Shown here: in pieces, positions 1-11,983 of the stretch
Layout: each line of letters starts with the position of its first letter
How positions within the stretch are numbered: the first letter of the stretch is position 1
From: Candidatus Moraniibacteriota bacterium
GTDB taxonomy: Bacteria > Patescibacteriota > Minisyncoccia > JAHIHE01 > JAGLIN01
Length of the DNA: 33,045 nucleotides
NCBI GenBank assembly: GCA_030638895.1
Contig: DAOWDS010000056.1
Coordinates: forward strand, 1 to 33,045
Direction of reading: 5' to 3'
Notes under the pieces: generated by a model
Database searches by the model: none
Seen by the model: only the letters and a program-made list of their open reading frames with translations
What the model was told of the DNA's origin: nothing
Made by a program: the position numbers and the translations under genes

Positions 1-1
1 A

Positions 2-88
2 AGAAAACCAGCTAAGAAAAAAGTTGTAAAGAAAAAAGTTGCAAGAAAACCAGCTAAGAAAAAAGTTGTAAGAAAAAAGAGAAAATAA
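2..88 (+). CDS. C-terminal tail of Lys/Ala/Pro-rich histone H1-like / DNA-binding protein (5' truncated)
   Basis: Frame 2 reads RKPAKKKVVKKKVARKPAKKKVVRKKRK* with a repeated RKPAKKKVV unit; stop TAA at 86-88. Confidence 0.75.
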   Translation, partial: RKPAKKKVVKKKVARKPAKKKVVRKKRK

Positions 89-97
89 CTATTTGCG

Positions 98-139
98 AAC
101 TTAAAACGCGGTATTATTACAAGAACCGCGTTTTAAGTT
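98..139. terminator. Bidirectional terminator-like hairpin between convergent genes
   Basis: Perfect 15-bp inverted repeat AACTTAAAACGCGGT (98-112) / ACCGCGTTTTAAGTT (125-139). Confidence 0.7.
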
Positions 140-146
140 GGCTAAT

Positions 147-1140
147 TTATTTAAATTCAGCTAAAATAAGCCTTTTATTGCCATTGATGTCGTTAATTAT
201 TTTCAAATTAATGGCATTTAATTTATTAGTTAATAATGATTTTATATTTATCATTTGATCTGGGTCAGCTTCAAGTAAGATGAAGCTGATTGAATTGTTT
301 CGGGTCTTAATATCCGATATTAGATTAATTAATTTTTTTATTAGACCAAGCCCGTCGTTACCTCCGATGAGAGCTTTTTTAGGTTCATAATTTTTAACGC
401 TATTTTTAAGATTTTTATATTCATCATTTTTTATGTAAGGAAGATTGGCTGTAAGTATAAATTGGCTTGAAAATAATTTTAGATTATTTTTTATAAAATT
501 TTCAAAATCATTTGCAATAAATTTAATATTTTTTTTTTAGTTTATATTTTTCCGCATTAATTTTTACAACATCAAGCGCTTTGGAAGAAATGTCATTTGC
601 GTAAGAGTTGCGGATAATTTTATTTTTTTTATTTTTTGCAAGTTCGTTTAAAATGCTAATTATAATACATCCTGAACCAGTTCCTATGTCTATTAAGTTT
701 AATTTATTTTCAGAATCCTTTTCTTTATTTATTATTTCTAAAACATTTTCTACCATAAGTTCAGTTTCTGGGCGCGGGATTAAGACATTTTTATTTATAT
801 AAAATTCATAACCAAAAAATTCTTTTTTGTTAATGATATATGCTACTGGTTTATGTTTTGTTCTTTGATTTATGAAATTATTAAATAAATTTTCTTCTGT
901 TTTGGTTAATTCATAATTATCATGAGCATATAGCCAACTTTTTTCATAAACACTATTGTCATTGAGAGGAGTCCAGTATGACGACGTGGCGATTTCGGAC
1001 TTTAGTTTATTGCTATTATTTATTTCTTGAATTCTATTTAACGCTTCTAATAACAAAACTTCCGCGTCAAGAGTGGCGGAAGAAATATTATACAATTTCA
1101 ATTTTGTTATTGAATTTTGAAGAATTTCTTTGATGTTCAT
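147..1140 (-). pseudogene. prmC: Peptide chain release factor N5-glutamine methyltransferase PrmC/HemK, interrupted by frameshift at a 10-nt homopolymer
   Basis: N-terminal ORF 523-1140 has ...PVAYIINKKEFFGYEFYINKNVLIPRPETE...LIDIGTGSGCI; removing one A from the A10 run (plus T10, 529-538) continues ...FILTANLPYIKNDEY...LIGGNDGLGLI...RLILAEFK* ending at 147. Confidence 0.85.
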
Positions 1141-1151
1141 GATGTTAAATT

Positions 1152-1580
1152 TTATCTCCTTCTTTTTCTGCGAGCAACCTTTATTCTTGCTAAAGATTTT
1201 TCGAGCATTGCCGTTGTGTCGGCGAAAACGACATCTGAAAGGCGGTCTTTTTCAGCAAGCAATTTTTTCGCTTTTTCTTTTGCTTCTCTTGCTTTTTCTT
1301 CGTCAATTTCACTAATTCTTTCAGCAATATCTGTCATCACAATAACACAATTTTTTTTCACTTCAATAAAACCATTATAAACTGCCATAAAAATTTCTTC
1401 TTTTCCATTACGAATCACAAGTTCGCCATGTTTCATAGTGCTTATAATTGGAATATGATTAGCAAGAACGGTTATTTCGCCGCTTTTTGTTGGAATCGTT
1501 ACTCCATCAGCTTCACCTTGATAGGCAACTTTTTCGGGAGTTATAACTCGGAGATTGATTTTATTTGTATGAGTTGACAT
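1152..1580 (-). CDS. atpC: F0F1 ATP synthase subunit epsilon
   Basis: NLRVITPEKVAYQGEADGVTIPTKSGEITVLANHIPIIS; last gene of atp operon. Confidence 0.92.
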   Translation of the reverse strand: MSTHTNKINLRVITPEKVAYQGEADGVTIPTKSGEITVLANHIPIISTMKHGELVIRNGKEEIFMAVYNGFIEVKKNCVIVMTDIAERISEIDEEKAREAKEKAKKLLAEKDRLSDVVFADTTAMLEKSLARIKVARRKRRR

Positions 1581-1602
1581 ATAGTTGATATTATGCTATT
1601 AT
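1574..1602 (+). promoter_or_regulatory. Promoter of the 69-aa small gene
   Basis: TTGACA (1574-1579) - N17 - TATTAT (1597-1602) with TGn just upstream. Confidence 0.65.
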
Positions 1603-1666
1603 GATTTGTTGTGTTTAATCCTAGATTTTCTAGGAAATCATGCAACTAATAGGAGGTTTGTAACTT

Positions 1667-1876
1667 ATGGCAAAAGTAGAAGAATTACCAGATAATGAAC
1701 AGAAAATTGTTTTTCAGTATATATTTGCTGAAACACAAAAGAAAAAAGATGTGCTGATTGAAAATTTCGATCAGGAGAAGAGATTACGGATTTTATCTGC
1801 AGCTAGTGATTACAATCTTAGACGTTACAACGAAGTTGAAGCATCAGATGAAGAAGATTATTGGAATAAATTCTAA
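1667..1876 (+). CDS. Small acidic protein of unknown function (69 aa)
   Basis: AGGAGG SD at 1651-1656 with good spacing to ATG; promoter and terminator in place. Confidence 0.75.
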   Translation: MAKVEELPDNEQKIVFQYIFAETQKKKDVLIENFDQEKRLRILSAASDYNLRRYNEVEASDEEDYWNKF

Positions 1877-1883
1877 TGTATTA

Positions 1884-1925
1884 GATCATCCAATCTTTGG
1901 ATAATCTTAATCTTCTTTTTCTTTT
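1884..1925 (+). terminator. Rho-independent terminator of the 69-aa gene
   Basis: GATCATCCAA-tct-TTGGATAATC stem (one mismatch) followed by a T-rich tract. Confidence 0.65.
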
Positions 1926-2063
1926 TTCCACCTCGTAATTAAAATTGTGGGATGAAAAAAGGAAGATTCAAATTCAAATTTCTCAAAGAGCAGTTTTTAT
2001 TCAAAGACTGTTTTTTGATTTCTCCCTCCTAACTTCCTCTTATCAGTGGAGGAATTATTTAAT

Positions 2064-3461
<1,398 letters not shown>

Positions 3462-3645
3462 TTAACATTTTAATAATATATTTGGAGTTCATGTTTCAGC
3501 CTGTAAAATTTACAAACTAAAATATGAACTTTAAAATATCTTTTTAAAAATTGAGTTTTGAGTCGGAATTTATTCTTTAGTATTTCATAAATTCTTGTTC
3601 AAGTTAAACTTTTGAAATCCTAAAGAATAAATTCCTTTTAAAGTT

Positions 3646-4542
3646 TTATTCCTGCGCTGCGACTCCCGCCGAAATTTCACTTATTTCCTGAGTAATTTTT
3701 TGCTGTCTAATGTAGTTATATAATAATTTTAAATCATCAAGAATTTCAGCCGCGCTGTCTGTTGCGTTTTTCATAGCTACCATTCTCGCGCTATGTTCTG
3801 ATGCGTTTGACTCAAGCACTACATGATAGATTTGTGTTTCAACAAGATTGGGAAGCAGATTGCGTAAAACTTTTTCCGCAGATGGTTCAAATTTATAATC
3901 AACCCCATTATTTTTTTTGTACTCATTTTTTGCCATATCTTGGATTTCTTCAATAGTTTCTTCCAAACTTCTCCTAGTAATCGGTAAAAGTTTTTTAACC
4001 TTAATGTCTTGCTTGATGGTAGATATAAAATTATTGTAAACTGCAATTATTTTATCATATTTTTTGTCTAAAAATTCACTTATCAGAAGTTTTGAAATAG
4101 GAAGGGTCTCTCGAAGTTCAACCGTGTCTCCGATACCATTAAAAACAGCGGAAACCTCATTTCTTTTTTTGAAATAATTTTCAGCTTTTTTTCCAATAGC
4201 GATAATGGATATTTTTTTATCCTTGTTTAAATTGACAATTTTTTGAACTTCTCGCAAGACATTACTGTTGAATCCTCCGCAAAGCCCTTTGTCTGATGTT
4301 ACGGCAATAATGCATAAGTTCTTAACTTCTCTGTTTTCAAGTAAATAATGTTTTGTTGGTTCAACTGATTCACCCACGCTTTGTAAAATATTCAAAGCAG
4401 CTTCAGCATAAGGACGAGCCAAAAGAGCAGCTTGTTGGCTTTTTTTCATTTTTGAAGCAGCAACCATTTCCATCGCTTTTGTAATTTGCGATGTATTTTG
4501 TGTTGATTGAATTTGTCTTCTAATTTGTTGCGTTGAAAGCAT
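3646..4542 (-). CDS. atpG: F0F1 ATP synthase subunit gamma
   Basis: N-term RRQIQSTQNTSQITKAMEMVAASKM; C-term SEHSARMVAMKNATDSAAEI. Confidence 0.95.
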   Translation of the reverse strand: MLSTQQIRRQIQSTQNTSQITKAMEMVAASKMKKSQQAALLARPYAEAALNILQSVGESVEPTKHYLLENREVKNLCIIAVTSDKGLCGGFNSNVLREVQKIVNLNKDKKISIIAIGKKAENYFKKRNEVSAVFNGIGDTVELRETLPISKLLISEFLDKKYDKIIAVYNNFISTIKQDIKVKKLLPITRRSLEETIEEIQDMAKNEYKKNNGVDYKFEPSAEKVLRNLLPNLVETQIYHVVLESNASEHSARMVAMKNATDSAAEILDDLKLLYNYIRQQKITQEISEISAGVAAQE

Positions 4543-4655
4543 AAAACCATTTTAACATTTAAGTATGCTGACATATAAACAAGATGTAAAATTACAATAT
4601 ATGATTTTATAAGATTGTTGCGTGATTCTATCGTTGCGCCATAGAATGGCAGTCG

Positions 4656-6152
4656 CTAGGCTTGCTTTTCTTTAAATTCTTTAATGGCTTCTTTTAAATC
4701 TTTTTCAGTTTCATCTGATATTTTTCCTTCTTTTAAAATATCTTCAAGTATGTGATTGTTTTTATCTTTTAAGTAATCAAGCAAATCTCTTTCAAAATCC
4801 TTTATTTTTTCAACTTCAATATTATCTAAAAATCCATTGATAGTTGCAAAGATTATGGCAACTTGGTTTTCTGCTTCCATTGGGTCGTATTGGTCTTGTT
4901 TAAGAACCTCCGTTAGTCTTTTTCCTCTTTCAATTCGATCTTTGGTTTCCTTATCTAAGTCGCTTGAAAATTGCGCGAATGCCGCAAGTTCTCGAAATTG
5001 AGCAAGTTCAAGCCTGAGCTTTCCCGCAACTTTTTTCATTGCTTTTGTTTGCGCTGAAGATCCAACGCGAGAAACTGATATTCCTGGATTAATTGCAGGC
5101 CTGATTCCTTGATAGAATAAATCTGTTTCAAGAAAAATTTGTCCATCTGTAATTGAAATTACATTTGTGGGAATGTATGCGCTGACATCTCCAGCTTGAG
5201 TTTCAATAATTGGAAGAGCGGTAAGAGATCCTCCTCCATATTTTTTATCACGCTTCGCGGCTCTTTCAAGAAGCCTAGAATGTAAGTAGAAAATATCTCC
5301 AGGATAAGCCTCTCTTCCTGGCGGCCTTCTTAAAATTAAAGAAACTTGTCTATATGCCCAGGCATGTTTGCTTAAATCATCAAATACAATTAAAGCGTCT
5401 TTATTTTGATCCATAAAATATTCTCCGATCGCGCATCCAGCATATGGAGCTATATATGACATTGAAGCAGGCTCTGAAGCTCCAGCAAGAACTATGATCG
5501 TATGATTCATTGCTCCGCTTTCTGCAAGCTTTGCAACAATTTTTGCTATCTTAGATTCTTTTTGTCCGATTGCCACATATATACAAGTTACGCCCTTGCC
5601 TTTTTGATTAATAATGGCGTCAATTGCAATTGCGGTTTTTCCTGTTTGACGATCTCCGATAATAAGCTCTCTTTGGCCTCTTCCAATTGGAATCATAGAG
5701 TCAATTGCTTTGATTCCTGTTTCAAGCGGAGTGTTAACTGGTTTTCTTGTAATAACTCCGGGAGCAGTATTTTCAACAGGATAAAATTTATCAATTTTAA
5801 TTTCTCCTTTTCCATCAATAGGTTGTCCAAGAGCATTGACGACTCTGCCTATCATATTTTCTCCGACTGGAACTTCCATAATTCTTCCTGTACTTTTTAC
5901 GGTATCTCCTTCTTTGACTTTGAGATAATCTCCCAGAATCATTGCTCCAACACTATCTTCTTCAAGATTTAAGGCTACGCCAAAAATATCATTTGGAAAT
6001 TCAAGAAGTTCACAACTCATAGCTTCTGTTAATCCATTGAGCGTTGTAACTCCGTCAGCTATTTTGACAACTTTACCTATTTTTTCAACTTGAGTCTCAA
6101 GTTTAGTTTGAGCTATCTGCTGTTTTAAATTTTCTATAATATGACTATTCAT
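4656..6152 (-). CDS. atpA: F0F1 ATP synthase subunit alpha
   Basis: [53 protein letters not shown]. Confidence 0.97.
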   Translation of the reverse strand: MNSHIIENLKQQIAQTKLETQVEKIGKVVKIADGVTTLNGLTEAMSCELLEFPNDIFGVALNLEEDSVGAMILGDYLKVKEGDTVKSTGRIMEVPVGENMIGRVVNALGQPIDGKGEIKIDKFYPVENTAPGVITRKPVNTPLETGIKAIDSMIPIGRGQRELIIGDRQTGKTAIAIDAIINQKGKGVTCIYVAIGQKESKIAKIVAKLAESGAMNHTIIVLAGASEPASMSYIAPYAGCAIGEYFMDQNKDALIVFDDLSKHAWAYRQVSLILRRPPGREAYPGDIFYLHSRLLERAAKRDKKYGGGSLTALPIIETQAGDVSAYIPTNVISITDGQIFLETDLFYQGIRPAINPGISVSRVGSSAQTKAMKKVAGKLRLELAQFRELAAFAQFSSDLDKETKDRIERGKRLTEVLKQDQYDPMEAENQVAIIFATINGFLDNIEVEKIKDFERDLLDYLKDKNNHILEDILKEGKISDETEKDLKEAIKEFKEKQA

Positions 6153-6176
6153 TTGATTAAGTTTATGGATATAAAA

Positions 6177-6569
6177 TTAATTTTTTATTATATTTTTTTT
6201 AAGATTATTGAGCTTCTTTTTTACGCTCCCGTCTATCAGTAGATTATTATCTATTCTCAACACAATTCCGCCTATTAATGATTTATCAATTTTTTCTTCA
6301 ATTTCAATTTGCTTATTGAACTTTTGAATAATTTTATTCAAAAGTTCTGGATTTAGCTTATTTGCGCTAGAAACTTCTATCTTTGATATATTTTTTTGAT
6401 TTCTATAATATTTATAATATTGCTCAATGATTTTATCTATCAAAGAAAGATCATTATTCTTTTTGAGAATTGCTATAAAATGTTTTATTCTCCGTTCAGC
6501 TTGAACATTATCAATTTTTATTGTTGATTCATATAAGCTTATCGCGTATTGTTTAGGCGTAATTTGCAT
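6177..6569 (-). CDS. atpH: F0F1 ATP synthase subunit delta
   Basis: Position between atpF and atpA; C-terminal KSLIGGIVLRIDNNLLIDGSVKKKLNNLKK typical of OSCP/delta. Confidence 0.88.
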   Translation of the reverse strand: MQITPKQYAISLYESTIKIDNVQAERRIKHFIAILKKNNDLSLIDKIIEQYYKYYRNQKNISKIEVSSANKLNPELLNKIIQKFNKQIEIEEKIDKSLIGGIVLRIDNNLLIDGSVKKKLNNLKKNIIKN

Positions 6570-6595
6570 ATAAATTATATTTCTAAATTATTAAA

Positions 6596-7090
6596 TTACA
6601 TCTTTGTTAAAACATCATTTACCGCTTCCCTTTCTTTATTTTCGTCAAAATTACTTCCGATAATTTTTTTAGCGATCTGAATAGATATGTCAGAAATTTC
6701 TGATTTTGCTTCTGCAATAGAAGATTCTTTTTCCGCTTGAATTTCTTGTTTCGCGCCGTCCACAATCTCTTTAGTCTTAGCTTTTGTTTTTTCAATCATT
6801 TCTTGTGATTTTTTTTCTGAAAGTTTATTAGCTTCTTTGATGATTTCTTGTGATTCTTGTTTTGCTTTTTTAATTTCAGCTAATTTTGTTTCTTCAGTGT
6901 TTTTCAATTCCTCTTCAATTTTTTTTGCTTGTTTCAGGCTTTTTTCAATTTTTTCAGTTCGATCATTGAGCATTTTGAGAATTGGCTTATAGCCAATTTT
7001 TTGAAGAATAATTAATAACAAAATAAAGTTGACCGCTTGAGCAATGAGCAGTTTAGGATCAAGACCTAATTTTTCAAATATTTCTGGCAT
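6596..7090 (-). CDS. atpF: F0F1 ATP synthase subunit b
   Basis: Single N-terminal TM helix plus long charged coiled coil; operon position. Confidence 0.9.
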   Translation of the reverse strand: MPEIFEKLGLDPKLLIAQAVNFILLLIILQKIGYKPILKMLNDRTEKIEKSLKQAKKIEEELKNTEETKLAEIKKAKQESQEIIKEANKLSEKKSQEMIEKTKAKTKEIVDGAKQEIQAEKESSIAEAKSEISDISIQIAKKIIGSNFDENKEREAVNDVLTKM

Positions 7091-7366
7091 AATAATCTAT
7101 ATTTAATAGTTAATTATTTGGTAAGTGTGAAAATTATTTTTTCTATACGCTAAATTTATGGTTGGGCGTAATTTTCAATTCACAATTTTCAATCAATTCT
7201 CAATGACCAATTATCAAATAATAAAACAAATTCCAGAATTAAATTCAAAAGAATATTAAGTGATATTTCAAAAGTTTGAAAATTAAAAAATTGAAAATTT
7301 AATGAAAATTAAAAATTGGAAATTAACAAACATAAAATATGTAGATATAGCATTCAGCTTATTAGC

Positions 7367-7656
<290 letters not shown>

Positions 7657-7753
7657 TTAGTTATTTATTTATTATTTAAAGTGCTATTTTAAATGAAGTG
7701 AATAACATCCGTGATTATTAATGTTTCACTTTATTTAGAATGGCAAAAAGATT

Positions 7754-8512
7754 TTAATGTTCTTCGTGAGCCGTAACTGCTACTTTAAGGAATACTAAAG
7801 TAAGCATGGCAAATACTAACGCTTGGATAAATCCGACAAAAAGTTCAAGTCCAAAAAATGGCAGGGGAGCAACAAAAGGGGCGAGTGTCATAATTACAAC
7901 AAGTAGAACCTCTCCGGCAAAAACATTGCCAAAAAGTCTAAATGAAAAAGAAATCATTTTAGCAAGTTCGCCTATAAGTTCTAGAATTCCTACAAAAAAA
8001 GTTATAGGTGAGCTAAAGTTTATAAATTTCTTTCCATATTTAAAAACTCCAAGAGCAAGAATTCCAAAAATTTGGGCTGCCATAACAGAAATCATCGCAA
8101 GTGCAAGCGTTGTATTCAAGTCGCTGTTTGCGGATCTGAAAAATGAAACAAAAACAGCATGCTCTTCTCCGTGCACGCCTTTTATAGTTTCGTAAAAACC
8201 AATTGATCCAAAGCCAGGAAAAAGGCCTAGCCAATTGGATACAATAATAAAAATAAAGAGAGTCGCAATAATTGGGAAGAATTGATAGCTTTGTTTTTTA
8301 TTTCCAGTAACATCATTAACCATATTAAAAAGAGACTCTATAATCATTTCAAACAGATTTTGTAGCCCTCTCGGAACCTCATTCATTTTTTTTGTGGCAA
8401 AATAAATAATTATAACAAGAACCACGGTAGTTATGAGCGATGCTACGAGTGTATTGGTAACCGGAATTCCAAATATATGAGTTATAATTTCTGGTGTAAT
8501 TGAAACATGCAT
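7754..8512 (-). CDS. atpB: F0F1 ATP synthase subunit a
   Basis: LIGELAKMISFSFRLFGNVFAGEVLL and FFGLELFVGFIQALVFAMLTLVFL; start placed at ATG 8512 (MHVSITPEI) because the upstream M overlaps the -10 box. Confidence 0.93.
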   Translation of the reverse strand: MHVSITPEIITHIFGIPVTNTLVASLITTVVLVIIIYFATKKMNEVPRGLQNLFEMIIESLFNMVNDVTGNKKQSYQFFPIIATLFIFIIVSNWLGLFPGFGSIGFYETIKGVHGEEHAVFVSFFRSANSDLNTTLALAMISVMAAQIFGILALGVFKYGKKFINFSSPITFFVGILELIGELAKMISFSFRLFGNVFAGEVLLVVIMTLAPFVAPLPFFGLELFVGFIQALVFAMLTLVFLKVAVTAHEEH

Positions 8513-8565
8513 TACTAATCTTCTTAAAATTAATATTAATTCACGAATTCTTCTATAACACGGCA

Positions 8566-8594
8566 ATCTTAAACGATATTCTCAAAAATGTCAA
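8566..8594 (-). promoter_or_regulatory. Promoter of the atp operon
   Basis: Minus strand TTGACA (8594-8589) - N17 - TAAGAT (8571-8566). Confidence 0.65.
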
Positions 8595-8678
8595 TAGTTT
8601 GAAAAATAGTTGTAAAAATAATGCTGGAAGTTTTATAGAAGCTTAATATTAGCAACTAAACAAACTATTGACATTTTT
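8584..8678. repeat. 18-bp perfect inverted repeat carrying two divergent -35 boxes
   Basis: AAAAATGTCAATAGTTTG (8584-8601) and CAAACTATTGACATTTTT (8661-8678). Confidence 0.85.
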
Positions 8679-8695
8679 TTAATTTGTGATACGCT
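8668..8695 (+). promoter_or_regulatory. Promoter of the 76-aa zinc-ribbon gene
   Basis: TTGACA (8668-8673) - N16 - TACGCT with TGn extension. Confidence 0.5.
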
Positions 8696-8729
8696 TAATT
8701 TATCTAAACGAATATGAAGGAGGATTTCA

Positions 8730-8960
8730 ATGTCTGAACTCTTGAAACAGAAAATAAAAGAATGTATACAAGCAGCAACAAAACAGTATGTAGAAGATCT
8801 TCATCTTGGTTATTTGGACGAAGAAGAAAGATTTTTTTGGAAGAACTGTAGAAAATGCACAAAGCTGGCAAAGAATACCCCAGCTCGCCATAGCATTATC
8901 TGCCAATCTTGCAGAAGAGCGGCTATGCATCCAGGAATCGTGCAGATGACTATCCTTTGA
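8730..8960 (+). CDS. Small putative zinc-ribbon protein (76 aa)
   Basis: AAGGAGG SD 6 nt before ATG; CRKC ... CQSC pairs. Confidence 0.75.
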   Translation: MSELLKQKIKECIQAATKQYVEDLHLGYLDEEERFFWKNCRKCTKLAKNTPARHSIICQSCRRAAMHPGIVQMTIL

Positions 8961-8971
8961 TTATTTTTTTC

Positions 8972-9008
8972 AATCAGATAAGTAACGACTTGTCTGATTT
9001 TTATATTT
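8972..9008 (+). terminator. Rho-independent terminator
   Basis: AATCAGATAAG-taacga-CTTGTCTGATT stem followed by TTTATATTT. Confidence 0.75.
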
Positions 9009-9080
9009 AACTTGGTTGACCTTGAGCTATTCGCGTTTTATAATATAACTATAAGTATTATGCATATAATAATAAAAAAT

Positions 9081-11342
9081 ATGTCTCAAAATGTCATAAA
9101 TGAACATACAGATGAAAAGATAAAAGATTATTTGTCTGAAGAAAAGACAGGTGATTTAAAACTATCAAATAATGCCGATTCTAAAGAAAATAAAAAAAGA
9201 AATATTTTTAGGAATAAAAAAATGATTTTAGCAGTTATATTTTTAGCTTTGATCGTTATCTCGCTGCTATTTTATTTTACGCGCATACAAGGAAAACGAT
9301 CTTTTGACGAAACAAAAGTTAAAATTAGCGTTGAAACTTTAAGCAATATATCAAGTGGAGAGGAAATTGTTTTTGATATAAAATATGACAACAATACTAA
9401 TGTTAATTTAAAAAATGTAAAAATTAGCCTTTTTATTCCCATGGAATTTTTGTTTATATCAAGCGATGGAGAGGTTAACAAAGAAGAAACAGTATTTACA
9501 TGGAATTTTAAGAACATTTCAGCCAGTGAGTCCGGAAATATAAAACTATTTGGAAAAGTTATAGGAGAATTAAATAAAGAATATCATTTTAATTCAAAAA
9601 TTTCTTATACACCTGAAAACTTTAATTATGAATTTGAATCAGATGGCAAGCATGGCAAGGCAAAAGTAAAAATAACATCAGTTCCCTTTGAATTATTAGT
9701 TCAGTCGCCACAGAGCGTAATTAGCGGAGACGAGATTGAATACGCGATTAATTATAAAAATATAAGCGATTATGATTTTAAATTTGTAAGTATTGAAATT
9801 GAATTTCCAGAAGGATTTGCTTGCAGCTCTTTTAATATTGAGCCAGACAAGAAAGAAGGTAATTTTTTAGCATGGAATATCAATAATTTGTCTTCAGGCG
9901 CGGAGGGAAAATTTATCATAAATGGAAAAGTTGAAACGGATATAAACATTGATAAAGAAATGAGAGTTACGATGCTTGCTTCTGAGGATGGCGATCGGAT
10001 ATTTAAATATGCAAGTAAAAATGCCGTAATAACAGTTCAAGAGATACCAATAACAATAGAACAGTTTATTAATGGTTCGGAGGAATATTTCGCTACCAAA
10101 GGCGAAGAGTTGGAATATGCGATAAAATTTAAAAATATTAGCTCTCAGGAAATAAAAGGGCTTGTTATAAATAGCGAACTGGCTGGAGAAGTTGATCTGG
10201 ATTCGCTTGAGATTATAAACGGATATTATAACGCAGAGTCTAACAAAATTGTCTGGAGCGCTTTGAATGTTCCTGAATTAGCTTCTCTCGGGATCGGGGA
10301 AAAATACGAGGTTAGTTTTAAAATAAAAGTAAAGGATTATATAGAAATTAAAAAACCTGAAGATAAAAATTTTGTAATTAAAAACACTGCCACAGTAAAC
10401 AGTTTTAATTTTAATTCTGGTTCTGCAGAGATTAAAAAAACTATTGCTTCAAACCGGAATATTGTCAAGCTTAAATCTTTTTTATTTATAAAGACAAAAG
10501 GATATTTTAATGATGATGGCAGAATAAAAAATATAGGGGTTATTCCTCCCGAAACAGGCAAGGAAACAAGCTATTTAATACATTGGAATATTGGCAATTT
10601 ATTTAATGAAATAAATGACGTAAAGATTGTTTCAGTCTTGCCTGAAGGAGTAAGCTGGACTGGAAATTATATCAATTCAAAAGGAGGCGTATCTTTGGGA
10701 AATGAACTGAACGGAACATTTAGTCCGCAAATAGTAGATCCAAAAAAAATAAACAATGTGAATAGCCATATAGGAAGCGAATATGGCGTGAGTTATAATT
10801 GGTATAAAACAATTACATACAACGATCCAAGCCATTATGGCTTGCCAGAAAATTTAAAAGTTGAAGATATGTTGAAATTCACATTTTCTGATGGAAATAT
10901 TAATGAAACTGATTATTGCACTATAAAATCAACTAACGAAGAATTTTATTGTAATGTTTTATGGAAAGTATATTTAGAAAAATATGGAGAAATGGATTTA
11001 TATAAAATAGAGAAAGTTATTTCACAATATGGCAATGAAAAATTTTTCTATAACATCAAAACAAGGGAGGTAATTTGGGAAATACCAAAATTAGACGCTA
11101 ATACTGGAATAACTTCTCCTGTTCAAGAAGTTGTATTCCAAATTAGAATTAAACCAATAGATTTTGATATTGGGAAAGTTTTACAAATTATGGGCAATGT
11201 AACGGCTATCGGATATGATGAATTTGTTAGAAAGGAAATAGAGGCTTTTAGCAGCGAGCTTACAACCAATCTTCCGGATGATTATAGTATTGGGATAAAA
11301 GAGGGGATTGTGATAGAAGGATTGAAAGACGAAGAGGAATAA
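9081..11342 (+). CDS. Membrane-anchored surface protein with repeated DUF11-like beta-sandwich domains
   Basis: One TM segment (MILAVIFLALIVISLLFYF) then repeated SGEEIVFDIKYDNNTNVNLKNVKISLFIP / SGDEIEYAINYKNISDYDFKFVSIEIEFP / KGEELEYAIKFKNISSQEIKGLVI modules. TTGACC-N17-TATAAT promoter upstream; start set at ATG 9081. Confidence 0.7.
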   Translation: MSQNVINEHTDEKIKDYLSEEKTGDLKLSNNADSKENKKRNIFRNKKMILAVIFLALIVISLLFYFTRIQGKRSFDETKVKISVETLSNISSGEEIVFDIKYDNNTNVNLKNVKISLFIPMEFLFISSDGEVNKEETVFTWNFKNISASESGNIKLFGKVIGELNKEYHFNSKISYTPENFNYEFESDGKHGKAKVKITSVPFELLVQSPQSVISGDEIEYAINYKNISDYDFKFVSIEIEFPEGFACSSFNIEPDKKEGNFLAWNINNLSSGAEGKFIINGKVETDINIDKEMRVTMLASEDGDRIFKYASKNAVITVQEIPITIEQFINGSEEYFATKGEELEYAIKFKNISSQEIKGLVINSELAGEVDLDSLEIINGYYNAESNKIVWSALNVPELASLGIGEKYEVSFKIKVKDYIEIKKPEDKNFVIKNTATVNSFNFNSGSAEIKKTIASNRNIVKLKSFLFIKTKGYFNDDGRIKNIGVIPPETGKETSYLIHWNIGNLFNEINDVKIVSVLPEGVSWTGNYINSKGGVSLGNELNGTFSPQIVDPKKINNVNSHIGSEYGVSYNWYKTITYNDPSHYGLPENLKVEDMLKFTFSDGNINETDYCTIKSTNEEFYCNVLWKVYLEKYGEMDLYKIEKVISQYGNEKFFYNIKTREVIWEIPKLDANTGITSPVQEVVFQIRIKPIDFDIGKVLQIMGNVTAIGYDEFVRKEIEAFSSELTTNLPDDYSIGIKEGIVIEGLKDEEE

Positions 11343-11363
11343 TTTTGTGTGTTTTAAAAATAA

Positions 11364-11856
<493 letters not shown>

Positions 11857-11907
11857 TTTTTATTAGTGCGGGAATTGTAAATGTCTATATAAATACATTG
11901 ATAAAAA

Positions 11908-11940
11908 CTTTGTCATTCTGAACTTGATTCAGAATCTTCG
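11908..11940. repeat. Dispersed palindromic repeat, copy 1
   Basis: TTTGTCATTCTGAAcTTGATTCAGAATCTTCG; inverted-orientation relative at 24739-24773. Confidence 0.65.
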
Positions 11941-11983
11941 TTTTTTTGCGTTCAAATAATCCTATAATTCAATAAAAAAACAG

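Noticed and set aside
5502-5972. 156-aa plus-strand ORF opposite atpA (and similar ORFs 2525-2713, 3081-3269, 3819-4046, 7806-8195, 17199-17471, 18486-18776, 21952-22191, 28141-28564, 29593-30268)
   Set aside because: Antisense or out-of-frame shadows of well-supported genes, with composition driven by the real frame.
8584-8678. 18-bp inverted repeat as transposon ends
   Set aside because: Only 59 bp between arms, no transposase or target duplication, and both arms coincide with -35 boxes.
9012-9080. N-terminal extension of the DUF11-like protein in the ORF track
   Set aside because: TTG start overlaps the predicted TTGACC-N17-TATAAT promoter; ATG at 9081 is better.
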